Part shown: positions 10,906 to 21,290 of the stretch, piece by piece | How positions within the stretch are numbered: the stretch's first letter is position 1 | How the letters are laid out: each line of letters starts with the position of its first letter | Source: Scalesia atractyloides | Taxonomy: Eukaryota > Streptophyta > Magnoliopsida > Asterales > Asteraceae | Assembly (NCBI GenBank): GCA_947069175.1 | Contig: CAMTDV010000012.1 | Location: 41,572,341-41,636,340, forward strand | Reading direction: 5' to 3' | DNA length: 64,000 bases | The notes under the pieces: generated by a model | Told to the model about the DNA's origin: nothing | The model's input: only the letters and a program-made list of their open reading frames with translations | Database searches by the model: none | Position numbers and translations under genes: made by a program

Positions 10906-12098
10906 AATGGAATGACTAGGGTTTCATCTGATAGACACTTCTTCAGATTTGACACGTGAAAAACGTTGTGAACTCCACTGAGTTCGGCAGGAAGGTCTAA
11001 TTGATAAGCTACGGGTCCAATACGTTTCAAGATCACAAACGGACCTACGTACCGTGGGTTTAGTTTGCCCCGTTTTCCGAAGCGGATTACACCCTTCTAG
11101 GGTGACACCTTTAGTAGGACGCGGTCGCCTACTTGAAATTCGAGCGGTTTGCGTCGTTGATCAGCGTAGCTTTTCTGTCGATCTCATGCCGCCGCCATGC
11201 GGTTTCTGATTTGTACAATCTTTTCAGTAGCCTCAAGTATCAACTCAGGGCCTGTAAGTTGGCTGTCACCGACTTCTGCCCAACAGACCGGTGATCTACA
11301 TTTACGACCGTATAACGCCTCAAACGGTGCTGCCAATATACTTGTATGGTAACTGTTGTTATACGAGAATTCCACTAAGGGCAGGTGGATTTCCCAACTA
11401 TTTCCAAAATCTACTACGCATGCCCTAAGCATGTCTTCCAAGGTCTGTATGGTCCTTTCGCTTTGACCATCAGTCTGAGGGTGATAAGCAGTGCTCATAT
11501 CTAAGCGTGTGCCCAACGCTTTCTGAAGTGACTGTCAAAAGTTGGACGTGAAGCGAGCATCTCTATCTGAGATGATGGACGTTGGCACTCTGTGTCGAGA
11601 AACTACTTCCTTAATGTAGATGCGAGTCAACTTCTCCATCTTATCTGTTTCTTTAATAGCTAGGAAGTGTGCGGACTTAGTTAAACGATCCACAATTACC
11701 CAGATGGTATCGCAACCACCCAAAGTTCGCGGGAGTTTAGTGATGAAGTCCATCGAGATCTGATCCCATTTCCACACTGGGATCTCAGGTTGTTGGAGTA
11801 GCCCTGATGGCTTTTGATACTATACCTTGACTTTTGCACAAGTCAAACACTTACTCACGTAGGTGGCTATATCGGCTTTCATGTTGGGCCACCAAAACTC
11901 AGCTTTAAGGTCTTGATACATCTTATCCGAACCCGGATGGACAGAGTATCGGGTTTTGTGAGCTTCATCCATGACTAGCTCTCTGAGATTTCCGTAGAGA
12001 GGTACCCATATGCGATTCATGAAATACCGGGCTCCATTGGGTTTTACTTCCCAATCGCGTTCCATTTTTCCTACCGATTCGGCCTTGATGTTTTCTTC
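10906..12098 (-). pseudogene. Gypsy-1 integrase, C-terminus deleted
   Basis: This is the continuation of the gag-pol frame after a TAG at 12099-12101. Visible parts are the HHCC finger with YSVHPGSDKMYQDLK and CLTCAKVK (12065-11820), the core start ISMDFITKLPRT and SDRDARFTSNF (11777-11535), the region STAYHPQTDGQSERTIQTLE (11516-11184), and the C-terminal GPVAYQLDLPAELSGVHNVF and HVSNLKKCLSDETLVIP (11036-10900). Three single-base stops separate the pieces. The expected chromodomain after VIPLDEIQ is missing because the sequence jumps into the LTR. Without the stops the core would look complete, so it decayed recently. Confidence 0.9.
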
Positions 12099-14744
12099 CT
12101 AAACTGCTTCTAACTGCACGTCGCGTATCTGTTCGGGTAACCCCGAATGAATAGTGAGCTGTAGTGCTCGTACTCGACGAGGTTTCAAATGTTCCTTCCT
12201 ACTGAGGGCATCAGCTACCACGTTAGCTTTACCCGGGTGATACCGAATGGCACACTCATAATCGTTCAAGAGTTCGACCCAGCGACGCTGTCGCATATTC
12301 AACTCCTTCTGATCAAAGATGTGTTGGAGGCTCTTGTGGTCTGTAAAGATTGTGCACTTCGTTCCATAGAGGTAGTGTCTCCAAATCTTAAGTGCAAACA
12401 CTACTGCTCCCAATTCCAGGTCATGCGTTGTGTAGTGTTTCTCGTGAACCTTCAGTTGTCGCGACACATACGCGATGACCTTATCGCGTTGCATGAGTAC
12501 GCATCCCAACCCCTGAATGGAAGCATCACAATATACTACAAAGTCATCTGTCCCTTCCGGCAAGGACAGAATGGGTGCACTGCAAAGTTTCTGTTTCAGC
12601 AATTGAAATGCCGCTTCCTGCTTGTCACCCCAAGCATACTTGATGCCTTTCTGGGTAAGGGTAGTAAGCGGTTGTGCGATCTTTGAAAATCCCTCGATGA
12701 AACGTCTGTAGTAACCAGCCAAACCCAAAAATTGGCGGATCTCCGTCGGTGTCCTGGGTGCTTCCCAGTTTTTGATAGCTTCTATCTTGGCAGGGTCGAC
12801 ATGGATACCCTTTTCATTTACGATATGCCCGAGAAACTGAACTTCCCGAATCCATAAATCACACTTCGAAAGCTTGGCATATAGTTTCTCCTGTTGAAAT
12901 AATCCTAGCAGTAATCGTAGATGTTCAGCATGTTCTTCTTCACTTTTAGAGTAGATGAGTATGTCATCGATGAACACAATGACAAACTTGTCGAGGTATG
13001 GTTTACACACACGGTTCATGAGATCCATGAACACCGCGGGTGCGTTGGTGAGACCGAAGGGCATTACCAAGAACTCATAATGGCCATACCGAGTACGAAA
13101 TGCCGTCTTAGCAATATCCTCCTCCCTGACGCGTAGCTGATGGTAACCGGACCGTAGATCAATCTTGGAGTAGTAGCTTGACCCTTGAAGTTGATCGAAG
13201 AGATCGTCGATGCGAGGTAACGGGTATCGGTTCTTGACAGTAACCTTGTTGAGTTCCCTGTAGTCGATGCACATGCGGAAGGTCCCGTCCTTCTTCTTGA
13301 CAAAAAGGACTGGAGCTCCCCATGGCGAAGCGCTTGGTCGGATAAATCCCTTTTCTAACAGCTCCTGAAGTTGGGTAGACAGCTCCTGTAGCTCGGCTGG
13401 AGCTAGGCGGTATGGGGCTTTGGCGATAGGAGTTGCATGGTTCGCCAATTCGATTTCGAACTCCAATTGTCGATGGGGTGGAAGACCAGGTAATTCCTCT
13501 GGGAATACATCTGAAAAATCACGGACGACAGGGATGTCTTCTATACGTTTCTCGTCCTTAGGCTGTTCGGTAACCAGTGTGAGTAAAGCGAAGGAGTTCT
13601 TTCTCCGAAGATACTTCTGCGCTTGCATGTAAGAGATGATGTTTGTGACGGCGCCTGCCTTCTCGCCTTGCACCGTCAGGATTTCGTCGTTAGAGAGCGG
13701 AATACGGATAGATTTTTCGAAGCAGAGAACTTCAGCTCGGACGTCGGATAGCCAGTCCATTCCGACTACCACATCAAAACTACCCAGGGTAGTTGTCATC
13801 AGATCAATGGTAAAGGTGTGACCTGCGAGTTGGAGTTGACAGCCGGATACTATATGGGTCACATCTACGGATTTACCATCTGCTAGTTCTATGAGATAAG
13901 GGGTCTCTAAGGGTTTAGGCGTGAGATTTAGGTTCTTCCTAAAAGACTCAGATATAAAGCTCCTATCCGCACCCGTATCAAAAAGCACAGTAGCAAAATG
14001 TTCATTAAGGGGAAACTTACCGGCGACCACGTTCGAGTCGTTTCTGGCCTCTCCGCGGCCCAAGGTAAATGCGCGACCTTTGGCACCTCCTGTGCCACCA
14101 TTTCCATTATTGTTGTTGTGGTTATTGTGGTTGTGGTTGTTCCCACCATTGTTGTTGTTGTTACGCAGCTGTGGGCAGTCTCTTTTGAAGTGGGCAGTGC
14201 TACCACACTGATAGCATCCCCGGTTAATACCCTGCTGCTGACCCTGGGGTTGATTTTGATTTTGTCGGGACATGATTTCCCCGCGACAATCCTTTGCCGC
14301 ATGCCCCACTTTGCCACATCGTTGGCAGCGATTCCCGGCACAAGGGCCGTGATGATGAAGATTACAGCGATTGCACTGCGGCTTTCGACCTACATAGCCG
14401 CTTGCGTTCTGGTTGTTGTTGTTGTTGGCGGGCTGATTTTGGTGACCCCGGTGGCTGTTGTAATGGTTGAACCGTTTCTGGTTCCCCTGTTGTGGCTGGG
14501 ATGACGAAGACTGTCGAACAGACGAGTCTTCAAACTTTCTTTTATTATCAGGGGCAACTTCAGTGTTACCCCGAGCTGACAACTTCTTTTGTTCCACCGC
14601 CTTATCGGTGAGTTTGTGCGCCAATCTAATTGCTTGATGTTCAGTTGCAGGGTTACTAGCCATACCATACCCTGAATCTCCGGAACTAGACTCCCAAGGT
14701 AAAACTCGAGTCGTTTCTCCACAGTGTTGGCCAGATCGGGACAC
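12099..14744 (-). CDS. gag-pol: Gypsy-1 Gag-Pol polyprotein (zinc knuckles, protease, RT, RNase H)
   Basis: This open frame of 881 codons is the longest in the window. Residues 140-153 and 177-190 are two CCHC knuckles (CQRCGKVGHAAKDC, CYQCGSTAHFKRDC), preceded by a CX2C-type half motif. Protease DTGAD lies at 256-260. RT has FVKKKDG at 481-487, YRELNK near 495 and the catalytic FIDD at 591-594. RNase H has candidate acidic residues Asp740, Glu777, Asp802 and Asp845. The first 25-30 residues are out of frame with gag: a frameshift near 14660 separates this ORF from the upstream gag piece, so the ATG at 14744 is probably not the true start. The frame ends at a TAG that replaced CAG, cutting off integrase. 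Enzyme motifs are otherwise intact. Confidence 0.92.
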   Translation of the reverse strand: MSRSGQHCGETTRVLPWESSSGDSGYGMASNPATEHQAIRLAHKLTDKAVEQKKLSARGNTEVAPDNKRKFEDSSVRQSSSSQPQQGNQKRFNHYNSHRGHQNQPANNNNNQNASGYVGRKPQCNRCNLHHHGPCAGNRCQRCGKVGHAAKDCRGEIMSRQNQNQPQGQQQGINRGCYQCGSTAHFKRDCPQLRNNNNNGGNNHNHNNHNNNNGNGGTGGAKGRAFTLGRGEARNDSNVVAGKFPLNEHFATVLFDTGADRSFISESFRKNLNLTPKPLETPYLIELADGKSVDVTHIVSGCQLQLAGHTFTIDLMTTTLGSFDVVVGMDWLSDVRAEVLCFEKSIRIPLSNDEILTVQGEKAGAVTNIISYMQAQKYLRRKNSFALLTLVTEQPKDEKRIEDIPVVRDFSDVFPEELPGLPPHRQLEFEIELANHATPIAKAPYRLAPAELQELSTQLQELLEKGFIRPSASPWGAPVLFVKKKDGTFRMCIDYRELNKVTVKNRYPLPRIDDLFDQLQGSSYYSKIDLRSGYHQLRVREEDIAKTAFRTRYGHYEFLVMPFGLTNAPAVFMDLMNRVCKPYLDKFVIVFIDDILIYSKSEEEHAEHLRLLLGLFQQEKLYAKLSKCDLWIREVQFLGHIVNEKGIHVDPAKIEAIKNWEAPRTPTEIRQFLGLAGYYRRFIEGFSKIAQPLTTLTQKGIKYAWGDKQEAAFQLLKQKLCSAPILSLPEGTDDFVVYCDASIQGLGCVLMQRDKVIAYVSRQLKVHEKHYTTHDLELGAVVFALKIWRHYLYGTKCTIFTDHKSLQHIFDQKELNMRQRRWVELLNDYECAIRYHPGKANVVADALSRKEHLKPRRVRALQLTIHSGLPEQIRDVQLEAV

Positions 14745-15317
14745 AGAAATACCAAGTCATGATGTTTCGCTGTGTATGCTTCGATTTCAGATCCCACCAT
14801 CTTGTGGTTCCATAATGTTTGCTCCAACTGTTGAACTCTGTCTCGCGGACAGTACTCTTCTTTGATTAGGGCCTTAAACTCGGCCCAGGCCATTGCATTT
14901 GCAGCAATAAGTCCACGCGTTTGGACTTGTGCATTCCACCAAGTTAGTGCCCCATCTTCCAGTGTTGAGGCTGCATACTTGACCTTGTTGGCCTCCAGAC
15001 AGTTGCACATTTCAAATACCGATTCAGATTTTTCGATCCAGCGGACAAGTCCTATGGGTCCTTCTGCCCCGAGAATTTGCTTGGTTTCGCGTAGAGGAAC
15101 ATCTTGTAAGGGTTAAAACCCCCTCCTGCTAACAGAGGACAGGTAGTCAGCGAGGAATTCTACTAGCCCAACTATTAGATTTTCTCCTGAAAATTTAATA
15201 ATGGTTACCTGCCGGTTGGTTCTGAACACCCGCTAGAGCTGCGTTCACGTGCTCTTGAATCATTGCAGCAAGTTCTTCGGGCGTCATGTTAAGGTTTCCG
15301 CGTCGTCCAGTTGCCAT
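14660..15317 (-). pseudogene. gag: Gypsy-1 Gag capsid region
   Basis: The likely start is the ATG at 15315-15317, opening MATGRRGNLNMTPEELAAM, the usual beginning of Tekay-type Gag. A broken stretch at about 15120-15215 is followed by the capsid signature IEKSESVFEMCNC (about 15040-15000) and GALTWWNAQVQTRG, then EEYCPRDRVQQLE and FYLGSLVPEIQGM. A frameshift near 14660 shifts the rest into the 881-codon frame. The Trp-Trp pair and CPRD motif are typical of the retrotransposon gag domain. Confidence 0.8.
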
Positions 15318-15576
15318 TTAGATCTTTGAAAAACAACATAAACACACCCCGATAAGTCTATATATCCAATATAGTTATCCTACTTCGTACTTAAATAATT
15401 CTCAAGTTATGTCAGCTCATATATATTAAATAGTCAAAAGAAGTACTTGATTAAATAAAGTTTCAACTCTTACAAAGTGCCAACCAAACATATGAATTCA
15501 CTATAAAGTCTCAAGTTTAAACACAAGTGGGAAAATAAATAGACTGAAGGAAAGTAAATAAAATAAGCGAGACGTG

Positions 15577-16227
15577 TTAGTCGTCTACGTCTCCATCCCC
15601 CAAATCACTGTCGTTGCCGGCTTCTGCAGCTGGGTCCTCCTCCGGATCCTCCTCTGGATCCTCCTCTGGATCCTCTTCAGGATCCTCCTCTGGATCTTCT
15701 TCTGGATCCTCCTCTGGATCTTCTTCCGGATCCTCCTCTACCGGCACTGGAGGGGCCGGTGCTGGTGCAGGTGCTTGATTTTGCTCTAACTCCTGAATTC
15801 TCCAACTATTTTCTAGGACTCTGTCTTCGAGCCAGTCGGCTCTTATCTGCTCAGCACGCAGATCTCTGGCTAAGGTGTTACGAGCTATCTTACTCGTATG
15901 TTGCTCTTCCTCGAGCGAGTCGGTTTTACATGTCAATTGTCGTATCATCCCTGTCTGTGCTAGGATGGTTTCCTGCATTCTTTCTAATTGTTCTTGTTGT
16001 TTCTGTATCATATTTCTAAGTAGGTCATTCCCTACTTCTACCGAGTTAACCGGTTCAACCGGCACAGCGATGATTGGGCGTGATGACGACTCCTCCCCCA
16101 GAGCGAGCCTTTTCCTCGCAGCTGAGCGTGTCTCCAAGCCATAAGATGGTAAGGGTTCCACCATAGGTGCCTTTCCTGGCGCCCTTGGGTGCGAAAGTTT
16201 GTCGGATGATGATGATGATGATGACAT
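15577..16227 (-). CDS. Gypsy-1 accessory ORF upstream of gag, coiled coil with EEDP repeats
   Basis: An intact 216-codon frame between the primer site and gag. It starts with a Ser run (MSSSSSSSD) 190 bases inside the primer site. Residues from about 70 to 150 are rich in Gln/Glu/Leu with heptad-like spacing, so probably coiled coil. A Pro/Ala hinge leads into nine EEDP units and a short acidic tail ending GDGDVDD. I recognise no enzymatic motif. Intact length despite stops elsewhere suggests either recent selection or chance. Gag begins about 260 bases downstream in another frame. Function unknown; a role in translation control or Gag-like binding would be speculation. Confidence 0.7.
   Translation of the reverse strand: MSSSSSSSDKLSHPRAPGKAPMVEPLPSYGLETRSAARKRLALGEESSSRPIIAVPVEPVNSVEVGNDLLRNMIQKQQEQLERMQETILAQTGMIRQLTCKTDSLEEEQHTSKIARNTLARDLRAEQIRADWLEDRVLENSWRIQELEQNQAPAPAPAPPVPVEEDPEEDPEEDPEEDPEEDPEEDPEEDPEEDPEEDPAAEAGNDSDLGDGDVDD
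15634..15741 (-). repeat. 12-bp minisatellite (GGATCCTCCTCT) encoding EEDP
   Basis: Nine units of 12 bases with small variants, in frame with the accessory ORF. Unit number is a multiple of codons, so gain or loss keeps the frame. Confidence 0.85.
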
Positions 16228-16418
16228 TGCCTGTTAGGTCGTGTAGTTAGTTACGAGTTGTTTTCATTTCTTATTATGAAGTCATAATCTACATACACAG
16301 TTGTGGTACATCACATAATAAGATTTAATCAGTTCGGTGCCAAACTACGTCTAGTGTCGTGTAATCAGCTATAGTTTAGGTCTACTTTTAATGCAACCCT
16401 GGTTCTCTATAGCTAGTG

Positions 16419-16430
16419 GCTCTGATACCA
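16419..16430 (-). other. Primer binding site of Gypsy-1
   Basis: GCTCTGATACCA on the + strand, the reverse complement of TGGTATCAGAGC, which pairs with the 3' end of plant initiator tRNA-Met. It lies three bases inside the 5' LTR, as expected for the minus-strand primer site. Confidence 0.9.
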
Positions 16431-16869
16431 ATCTGTCACACCCTCAATTTCCACTTGCGGAGCTTTACCGCGAGGCGTGTGAGCAAACCAGAATCTGAAA
16501 CACTAGTACGTCGAACGACTCTATATGATTTGATAATACGTTTTCCAAAAATCATTTGTTTAACCATTCGTCGTAGATTTTATATTGTCTTAGTTAGTTA
16601 CCAATGTTTAGCGGAAGCATTAGTTTTTAAAGTTGAGCGGAAGCATAAAGTAAAGTAACGGAACGGGCGCCAACATAAACGCCAAAACCGAAGAAAAACC
16701 CAAAACAATGTTTGTAAATGAGACTCGATAAAATATGTCTTGATCAATGCAAGTGAGTGCACCTAGAGCTCCAAGCGTCCTGAGAAACATGTAAAGAAAC
16801 AAGTGTCAACATTAAAGATGAGTGAGTTCACAGGTTTTCATAAATTCGTTTGTTCGGTTATGAGTTTGT

Positions 16870-17047
16870 TTCCCCCGTTATTCCTAACCTGGGATAACGA
16901 TTTAGCTCCATTATTCCCAACCCGGAATAATACTGATAGTTCCATTATTCCTTACCGGAATAATAACGTTGTTGGTTCCATTATCCCTAACCCGGAATAA
17001 TATTGTTGTTTGTTCCATTATTCCTAACCCGGAATAATATTGTTGAT
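16870..17047 (-). repeat. Palindrome array in the Gypsy-1 5' LTR
   Basis: Second copy of the five-unit TTATTCC...GGAATAA array. One unit has lost a base (CTTACCGGAATAA). Otherwise it matches the array at 8816-8997. Confidence 0.75.
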
Positions 17048-18813
17048 TCTTAATTAAGTTCAATGTTAACATATATAGGTAGCTAGCCTAAAGTTATGTC
17101 ATGTAAGTGTTCGCGATCGAAGCTGACTGTTGTGCCTCCGTGTTGCCAGGCCTATCACTGACCATGGCGAAGTTAGGCCAAATTATTCACCCGTTGACCA
17201 TACCCGGTCGGCTAGCGCGACTAGCTCGGATGGGGCTCGCCGGGCCCAGTAGTACTACTTATAATTTCCCCGCTATTTAAACCCAATACTAACGATCCGA
17301 GATATTGTCGAGGACTTATGGGATATAGCTGCTTAGTGACCATAACGTTACATTAACATTAACTTAGTTACCGAATAGATATGTGACGTTGATTTCGTAC
17401 AACGTAAAGAGATTGAGTTGAAGAGTGTATACATGTTTCTCCCCCTGTTGTTTAAAACCGGATAAAATTAGGGGCCGTGAACTCACCTTTAGTTGCTCGG
17501 TTAGTGTAACACAGAAGTTGCAATTGATGGGACTGCTAATTGCGTCCTAATAAACCAATTGATTTCAAGTTAGTGTGTGAACACACCAATACAAATTCTA
17601 CACATAATTTACGCACAAAGTGATACACACAATCAAAATTCCTAACATTCAAACATGCATGCAAATATCCTCATGTGAACATAGTAATCAAAACAATTTA
17701 TCATGAACATAATCCAATCCATGCAACACTTTGGTGCACAACATTCACAAGTTATCAAGTTTCAGCTTACATACTCATATTTCGGCTGTTTTCTAGGATT
17801 TTTATATAATAGTTCCAACGTTCCAAAAATTCCAATTATTTTACAGCAGGTGACAACTATACTGTAGATTTATATAAATTTTTCAAGTCCTAATACTTTA
17901 CCAATTATCCATAAATATTAATATACTAGGCTGCAGTCAGATTCGTCACTTTCTGACTGCAGTCCACGGAAGAATTTATTTAAAAATCACTGTTCGTCCA
18001 ATTAATAAAATTCCAGTGGGAGTTGCCCGGAAATTTCCATACCTAGTTGCTGTACGAATTTCATGATTCGACTCCCTACAGATTATTAAATCCAACTCGA
18101 TAAACAACTAACAAAATTTCAGGATTTTCACAGCTTTAGCTATTGAACTTAATTGGCCACTTAAAAATATCAACGACTTCAGAAAAATATGAATCCAGCG
18201 CCATTAGATTCGTTATTCAAAACTCTACGTTTTAGACTTCAGAAAATCCGTTTTTCGACAACTAATGACCGAGTTACAGCCAGTTGAAGTCGGCTGTAAC
18301 CATCATTCAGCAACCTGTTTCAGCACTTTATCACAACTAACTCGCATAAACCGTTAATATATTGAACATATGCGATCAAGAACAGATTTTCCAATCATAT
18401 ATCAATCTATATATCATATCCATGCAAACCCTAATCATAATCTCTAGTTTTTATCAACAAAACACAGCCTATGTTTCCAGATTTCGAACAAACATCAACT
18501 TACAAACATCATCAATAAATCGGCTAACATAACACTACATTCAAACATATAATCCGAATATGATCTAGCAAACCATGATAATCCTAACCTTTAATAACAA
18601 GATCAATGAGCCGAGAACTAGATGGGACTGAATCGGATGTTGGCGAGGACTTGCGACCGAGAAGAGAACAACGGTGAGGGGACTGCCGCGATCAAGATGA
18701 AGTTGTAACCAGCTGTTTGCGGTCGAGAGACTGAAAGGAAGGCTGCCGTCGGCTGATTTCTCCACTAGGGTTTTGTGTTTTGTTTTTGTGAAGAAGGCTT
18801 ATGCATGTGTGTG

Positions 18814-18822
18814 TATATATAG
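18814..18822 (-). promoter_or_regulatory. TATA box of the Gypsy-1 5' LTR
   Basis: TATATATAG in the context GTGTGTATATATAGCGCAAAG. In element orientation it lies about 400 bases inside the LTR, suitable for starting the genomic RNA toward the primer site. Confidence 0.5.
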
Positions 18823-19229
18823 CGCAAAGAGTAGAAGAAACAAGGGAGGGTTTACGGTTTGGGTTCATTCGCGGCCGAGGGGTTTGGGTGGGTCGGTTTG
18901 GGTTTAAAACTTGGTCCTCAAGTTTAGATTAACTACTTGAGTCGCAAGGAAGTGAAGTTGGCTCGTGTCGCGGCTCGATTTGATTCATTTGTTTATTTCC
19001 TACGTCTATACTTTATAACTAACATAAAACATGAACTCGGATATCACATAATAACGCACCAACTTATAAACGTTTAATACGTAGAACATAATTTATTTGA
19101 CAAGTACACGAAATTATCGTAATTCTTTCGAGCGTGCAATTTAAGTTCTTTGAACCAAATTAACGTAGGAACAAATAATCGTGAAGTAGTGCGTTTAAGA
19201 TATCTGAAAAACCGGGATGTCACACAAAA

Positions 19230-19770
19230 CCTAAGAGAACGGAAGTTTCTTCATGAGAATATGCCATAAGTTCTTACGTACCACATAAGGTATTTGCCTA
19301 ACCCTCGTCAGTCACTATTGGTCTCTCAGCTGTACGAAAGTACTAACCTGTTCACCAATAGCCTGATGTTGTAAAATATAAAGGATGACCACAGTATACT
19401 CACCTGCTACGATAAATTGTTGTGCTTACCTTGATCGCAGGGGTATGTCATGGTATGGGACACACGGGTATCATAGTATAATACTACCTTAAGCGTATCA
19501 TAAAGCTTGAACTGGAAGGGTTGAGTTTTAGATTTAAATGGACAAGTATATTGACAATCGCTTAGACCAGTTTGACCCTTCTCATACTGAAAAATGTTCC
19601 TCAGTCGATCTTCGAAACGATTTGATCCCTTAGCAAGGCTGTGTTAATATTTATGTGTGTGCTAAACAGTCTTCTCTTTGTAGATTGGTAAAAGGTGGTT
19701 GGATGCTTGGTTAGTCAACTTGATGATTTTTTTTTAGATGGTTTCTGTCAAGGGATATTGGACTAGCCCA
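19230..19770 (+). other. Post-pol non-coding region of Copia-1, second part
   Basis: No ORF is supported. The words GTCTCTCAGCTGTACGAAAG and TACTAACCTGTTCACC (19321-19356) match Copia-3 (39232-39266 reversed, TACTAACCTGTTCACGG) and Copia-2 (27275-27312, AACTAACCTGAGCTC). This links the region to the copia family on both sides of the Gypsy-1 insertion. Confidence 0.55.
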
Positions 19771-20564
19771 TTGTGTATCAAATTTTGGGCCAATCTAATA
19801 GAATGTTGAAAGTCTTAAAAATTTGGAAAATCAAAGTTCACATAATACTGTTTCGGATAGGCCCACTTCAGCTACTGTTCTGGATTGGGCTTTTTCGGAT
19901 AGGCCCACTTGTAGAACTTTTCCGGATTGGGCCTGACAAAAGCCCAATCCGGATTCTTTGGAATTTGAGGCCCAAGCCCATTCCGGAAAGTATATCTTTG
20001 ATTCTGAAACATCATTTCGGATTATTCACAAATTTCCGAAATCTAAATTCTTCTCTGATTCTCTCTCTATTACACTGTTCATCTCAGAACTCATCCTGAT
20101 TAGGTAAATATACTTAAAATCATGAAATTCAGATGATAATTTTGATGTTTAATGCATTCCGGATAGCATCTCGGATTACTCTTCAAAGACACATGCATTT
20201 CGGATTCCATTCCGGATGGTTATTCATCCTAATTGATGAACTCGAATTTCATCTCGGATAATCTTCATCCGGATTGATGATTTATCTAAGTACTGTTGGC
20301 TAATCCGGATTACAAATTTATCCAAAATACAAGTGACCTCTTGCTAATCCAGAATGACCTGTCAGTAAATCCGGGTTTAAGGTTTTGAACATTTGAACTG
20401 TTTTGAACCTTTTCGACTGTTGAACCCGTAAATCTGATTTGAACTCTTAAATATTTGAACCTTAAAAATATGCTTGAACTATCCAGTTAGTTTTAACTTT
20501 CATCCTGGTAAACTCCGTTAACTCCTGTTAGTTGGAATTTAACTTGGTTATTATCTGGACAGAA
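19771..20564 (+). promoter_or_regulatory. TCCGGAT/TGGGCC-rich region ahead of the accessory ORF
   Basis: A non-coding stretch of about 800 bases with many TGGGCC/GGCCCA and TCCGGAT words. It holds a perfect 12-base inverted repeat TCCGGATTGGGC (19921-19932) and its complement (19942-19953) with a 9-base loop. An AT-rich TATATCTTTG lies near 19990. TGGGCY words are known plant promoter (site II, TCP-bound) elements. An internal promoter for the ORF at 20565 is a hypothesis only. Confidence 0.4.
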
Positions 20565-21290
20565 ATGGTTGAAGAAGCTTTTAACACCGTTATGTTGGTT
20601 GAGGAACAGTTCCACAACCAGGCAGGATATCTTTTAGATCTGCCGGCCGAGTTTTATCAAGAGTTCCAGTCGATGATCGTGGGTTTTAACGCATGCAAGA
20701 TTTCCTATGCTCTCCGGGCCAATCCAATCATATACAGAGATTTAGTGCATTCTTTCTGGAAGAGAGCTCGATTTCATCAGAGAGGCGCATATGGGAGACC
20801 ATATATCAGTTCACAAATACAAGGAAAGGAGATACTAGTAAATGAAGCTTGCGTCAAAGAGGTGCTCCAGACTGTTGATACTATTAGCAACCCAACAGTA
20901 TATGCGAAAGAGAAGGTGGTGCCGGTATTAATGGAGATGGGTTATGAAGGGTCGTATCAACCGCTGCTTAAGAAGATGTTTCTAGCATACTGGCGGTTAT
21001 TGGTTCATATGTTTATGCAGTGCGTCTTAGAAAACAAAGGAGGTCTCGATCAGCCAAACAAACTCAGACCTCTGCTATTGTGTCTTTGGTTATGGACTGG
21101 AAGTATAAATACTCTGGTTATATCTTCGAAACATGAAGAAAATTTTGGAGCAGTACAAGAAGAGAATGTTTCTTTTGTATCCATGGTTTGTTCAGTTGAT
21201 TCTCGATGCTCGGTATCCTGATCTGGCAAAGGACGCTTCAGACGCGAATTTATTAAACATGAAGCCGATGGGACCAACCATTTCAGCACC
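20565..21290 (+). pseudogene. Copia-1 3' accessory ORF, N-terminal domain
   Basis: The ATG at 20565 opens a frame to 21221 (MVEEAFNTVMLVEEQF). It contains VHSFWKRARF, IQGKEILVNEACVKEVLQ and LMEMGYEGSYQPLLKKMFLA, then WRLLVHMFMQCVLENKGGLD. A frameshift near 21080 moves the continuation (MDWKYKYSGYIFETMKK, then LLYPWFVQLILDARYPDLA) to another frame. I recognise this block order from accessory proteins that accompany large copia elements in Asteraceae genomes. It is not Gag, Pol or a clear envelope, and no membrane segment is evident. Function unknown. It follows a promoter-like region rather than pol directly. Confidence 0.6.

Larger units (their letters stand above)
8380..19224 (-). mobile_element. 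Gypsy-1, Tekay-like chromovirus retrotransposon
   Basis: A 10.8-kb element in reverse orientation with two long LTRs, a tRNA-iMet primer site, an extra ORF, gag-pol and a CAAAA target duplication. The order protease, RT, RNase H, integrase is that of Ty3/gypsy. Sequence style and the integrase C-terminus suggest the Tekay (Del) chromovirus clade. The LTRs differ at only a few bases per hundred by eye, so insertion is fairly recent. It interrupts the post-pol region of Copia-1. A deletion at the pol/3' LTR junction removed the chromodomain and PPT. Confidence 0.95.
16434..19224 (-). repeat. Gypsy-1 5' LTR (right copy), complete
   Basis: A 2791-bp LTR from TGTCACACCC to GGGATGTCACA. It is flanked on the left by the primer site and on the right by the CAAAA duplication. 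It carries the same palindrome array, TATA box and AT-rich body as the left copy, plus about 320 bases (18910-19224) lost from that copy. No gene is seen in it. Confidence 0.93.

Noticed and set aside
12189..12686. 165-codon + strand ORF
   Set aside because: Antisense shadow of the RNase H part of the 881-codon Gypsy-1 frame.
13998..14504. Long + strand ORF of 168 codons with hydrophobic Val/Ile-rich sequence
   Set aside because: It is the antisense of the Asn/Gly-rich gag knuckle region of Gypsy-1 on the - strand, where real motifs are present.
16419..16430. Matches to initiator tRNA-Met (also at 47642 and 55219)
   Set aside because: Only 12 bases each and directly beside LTRs. These are primer binding sites, not tRNA genes.
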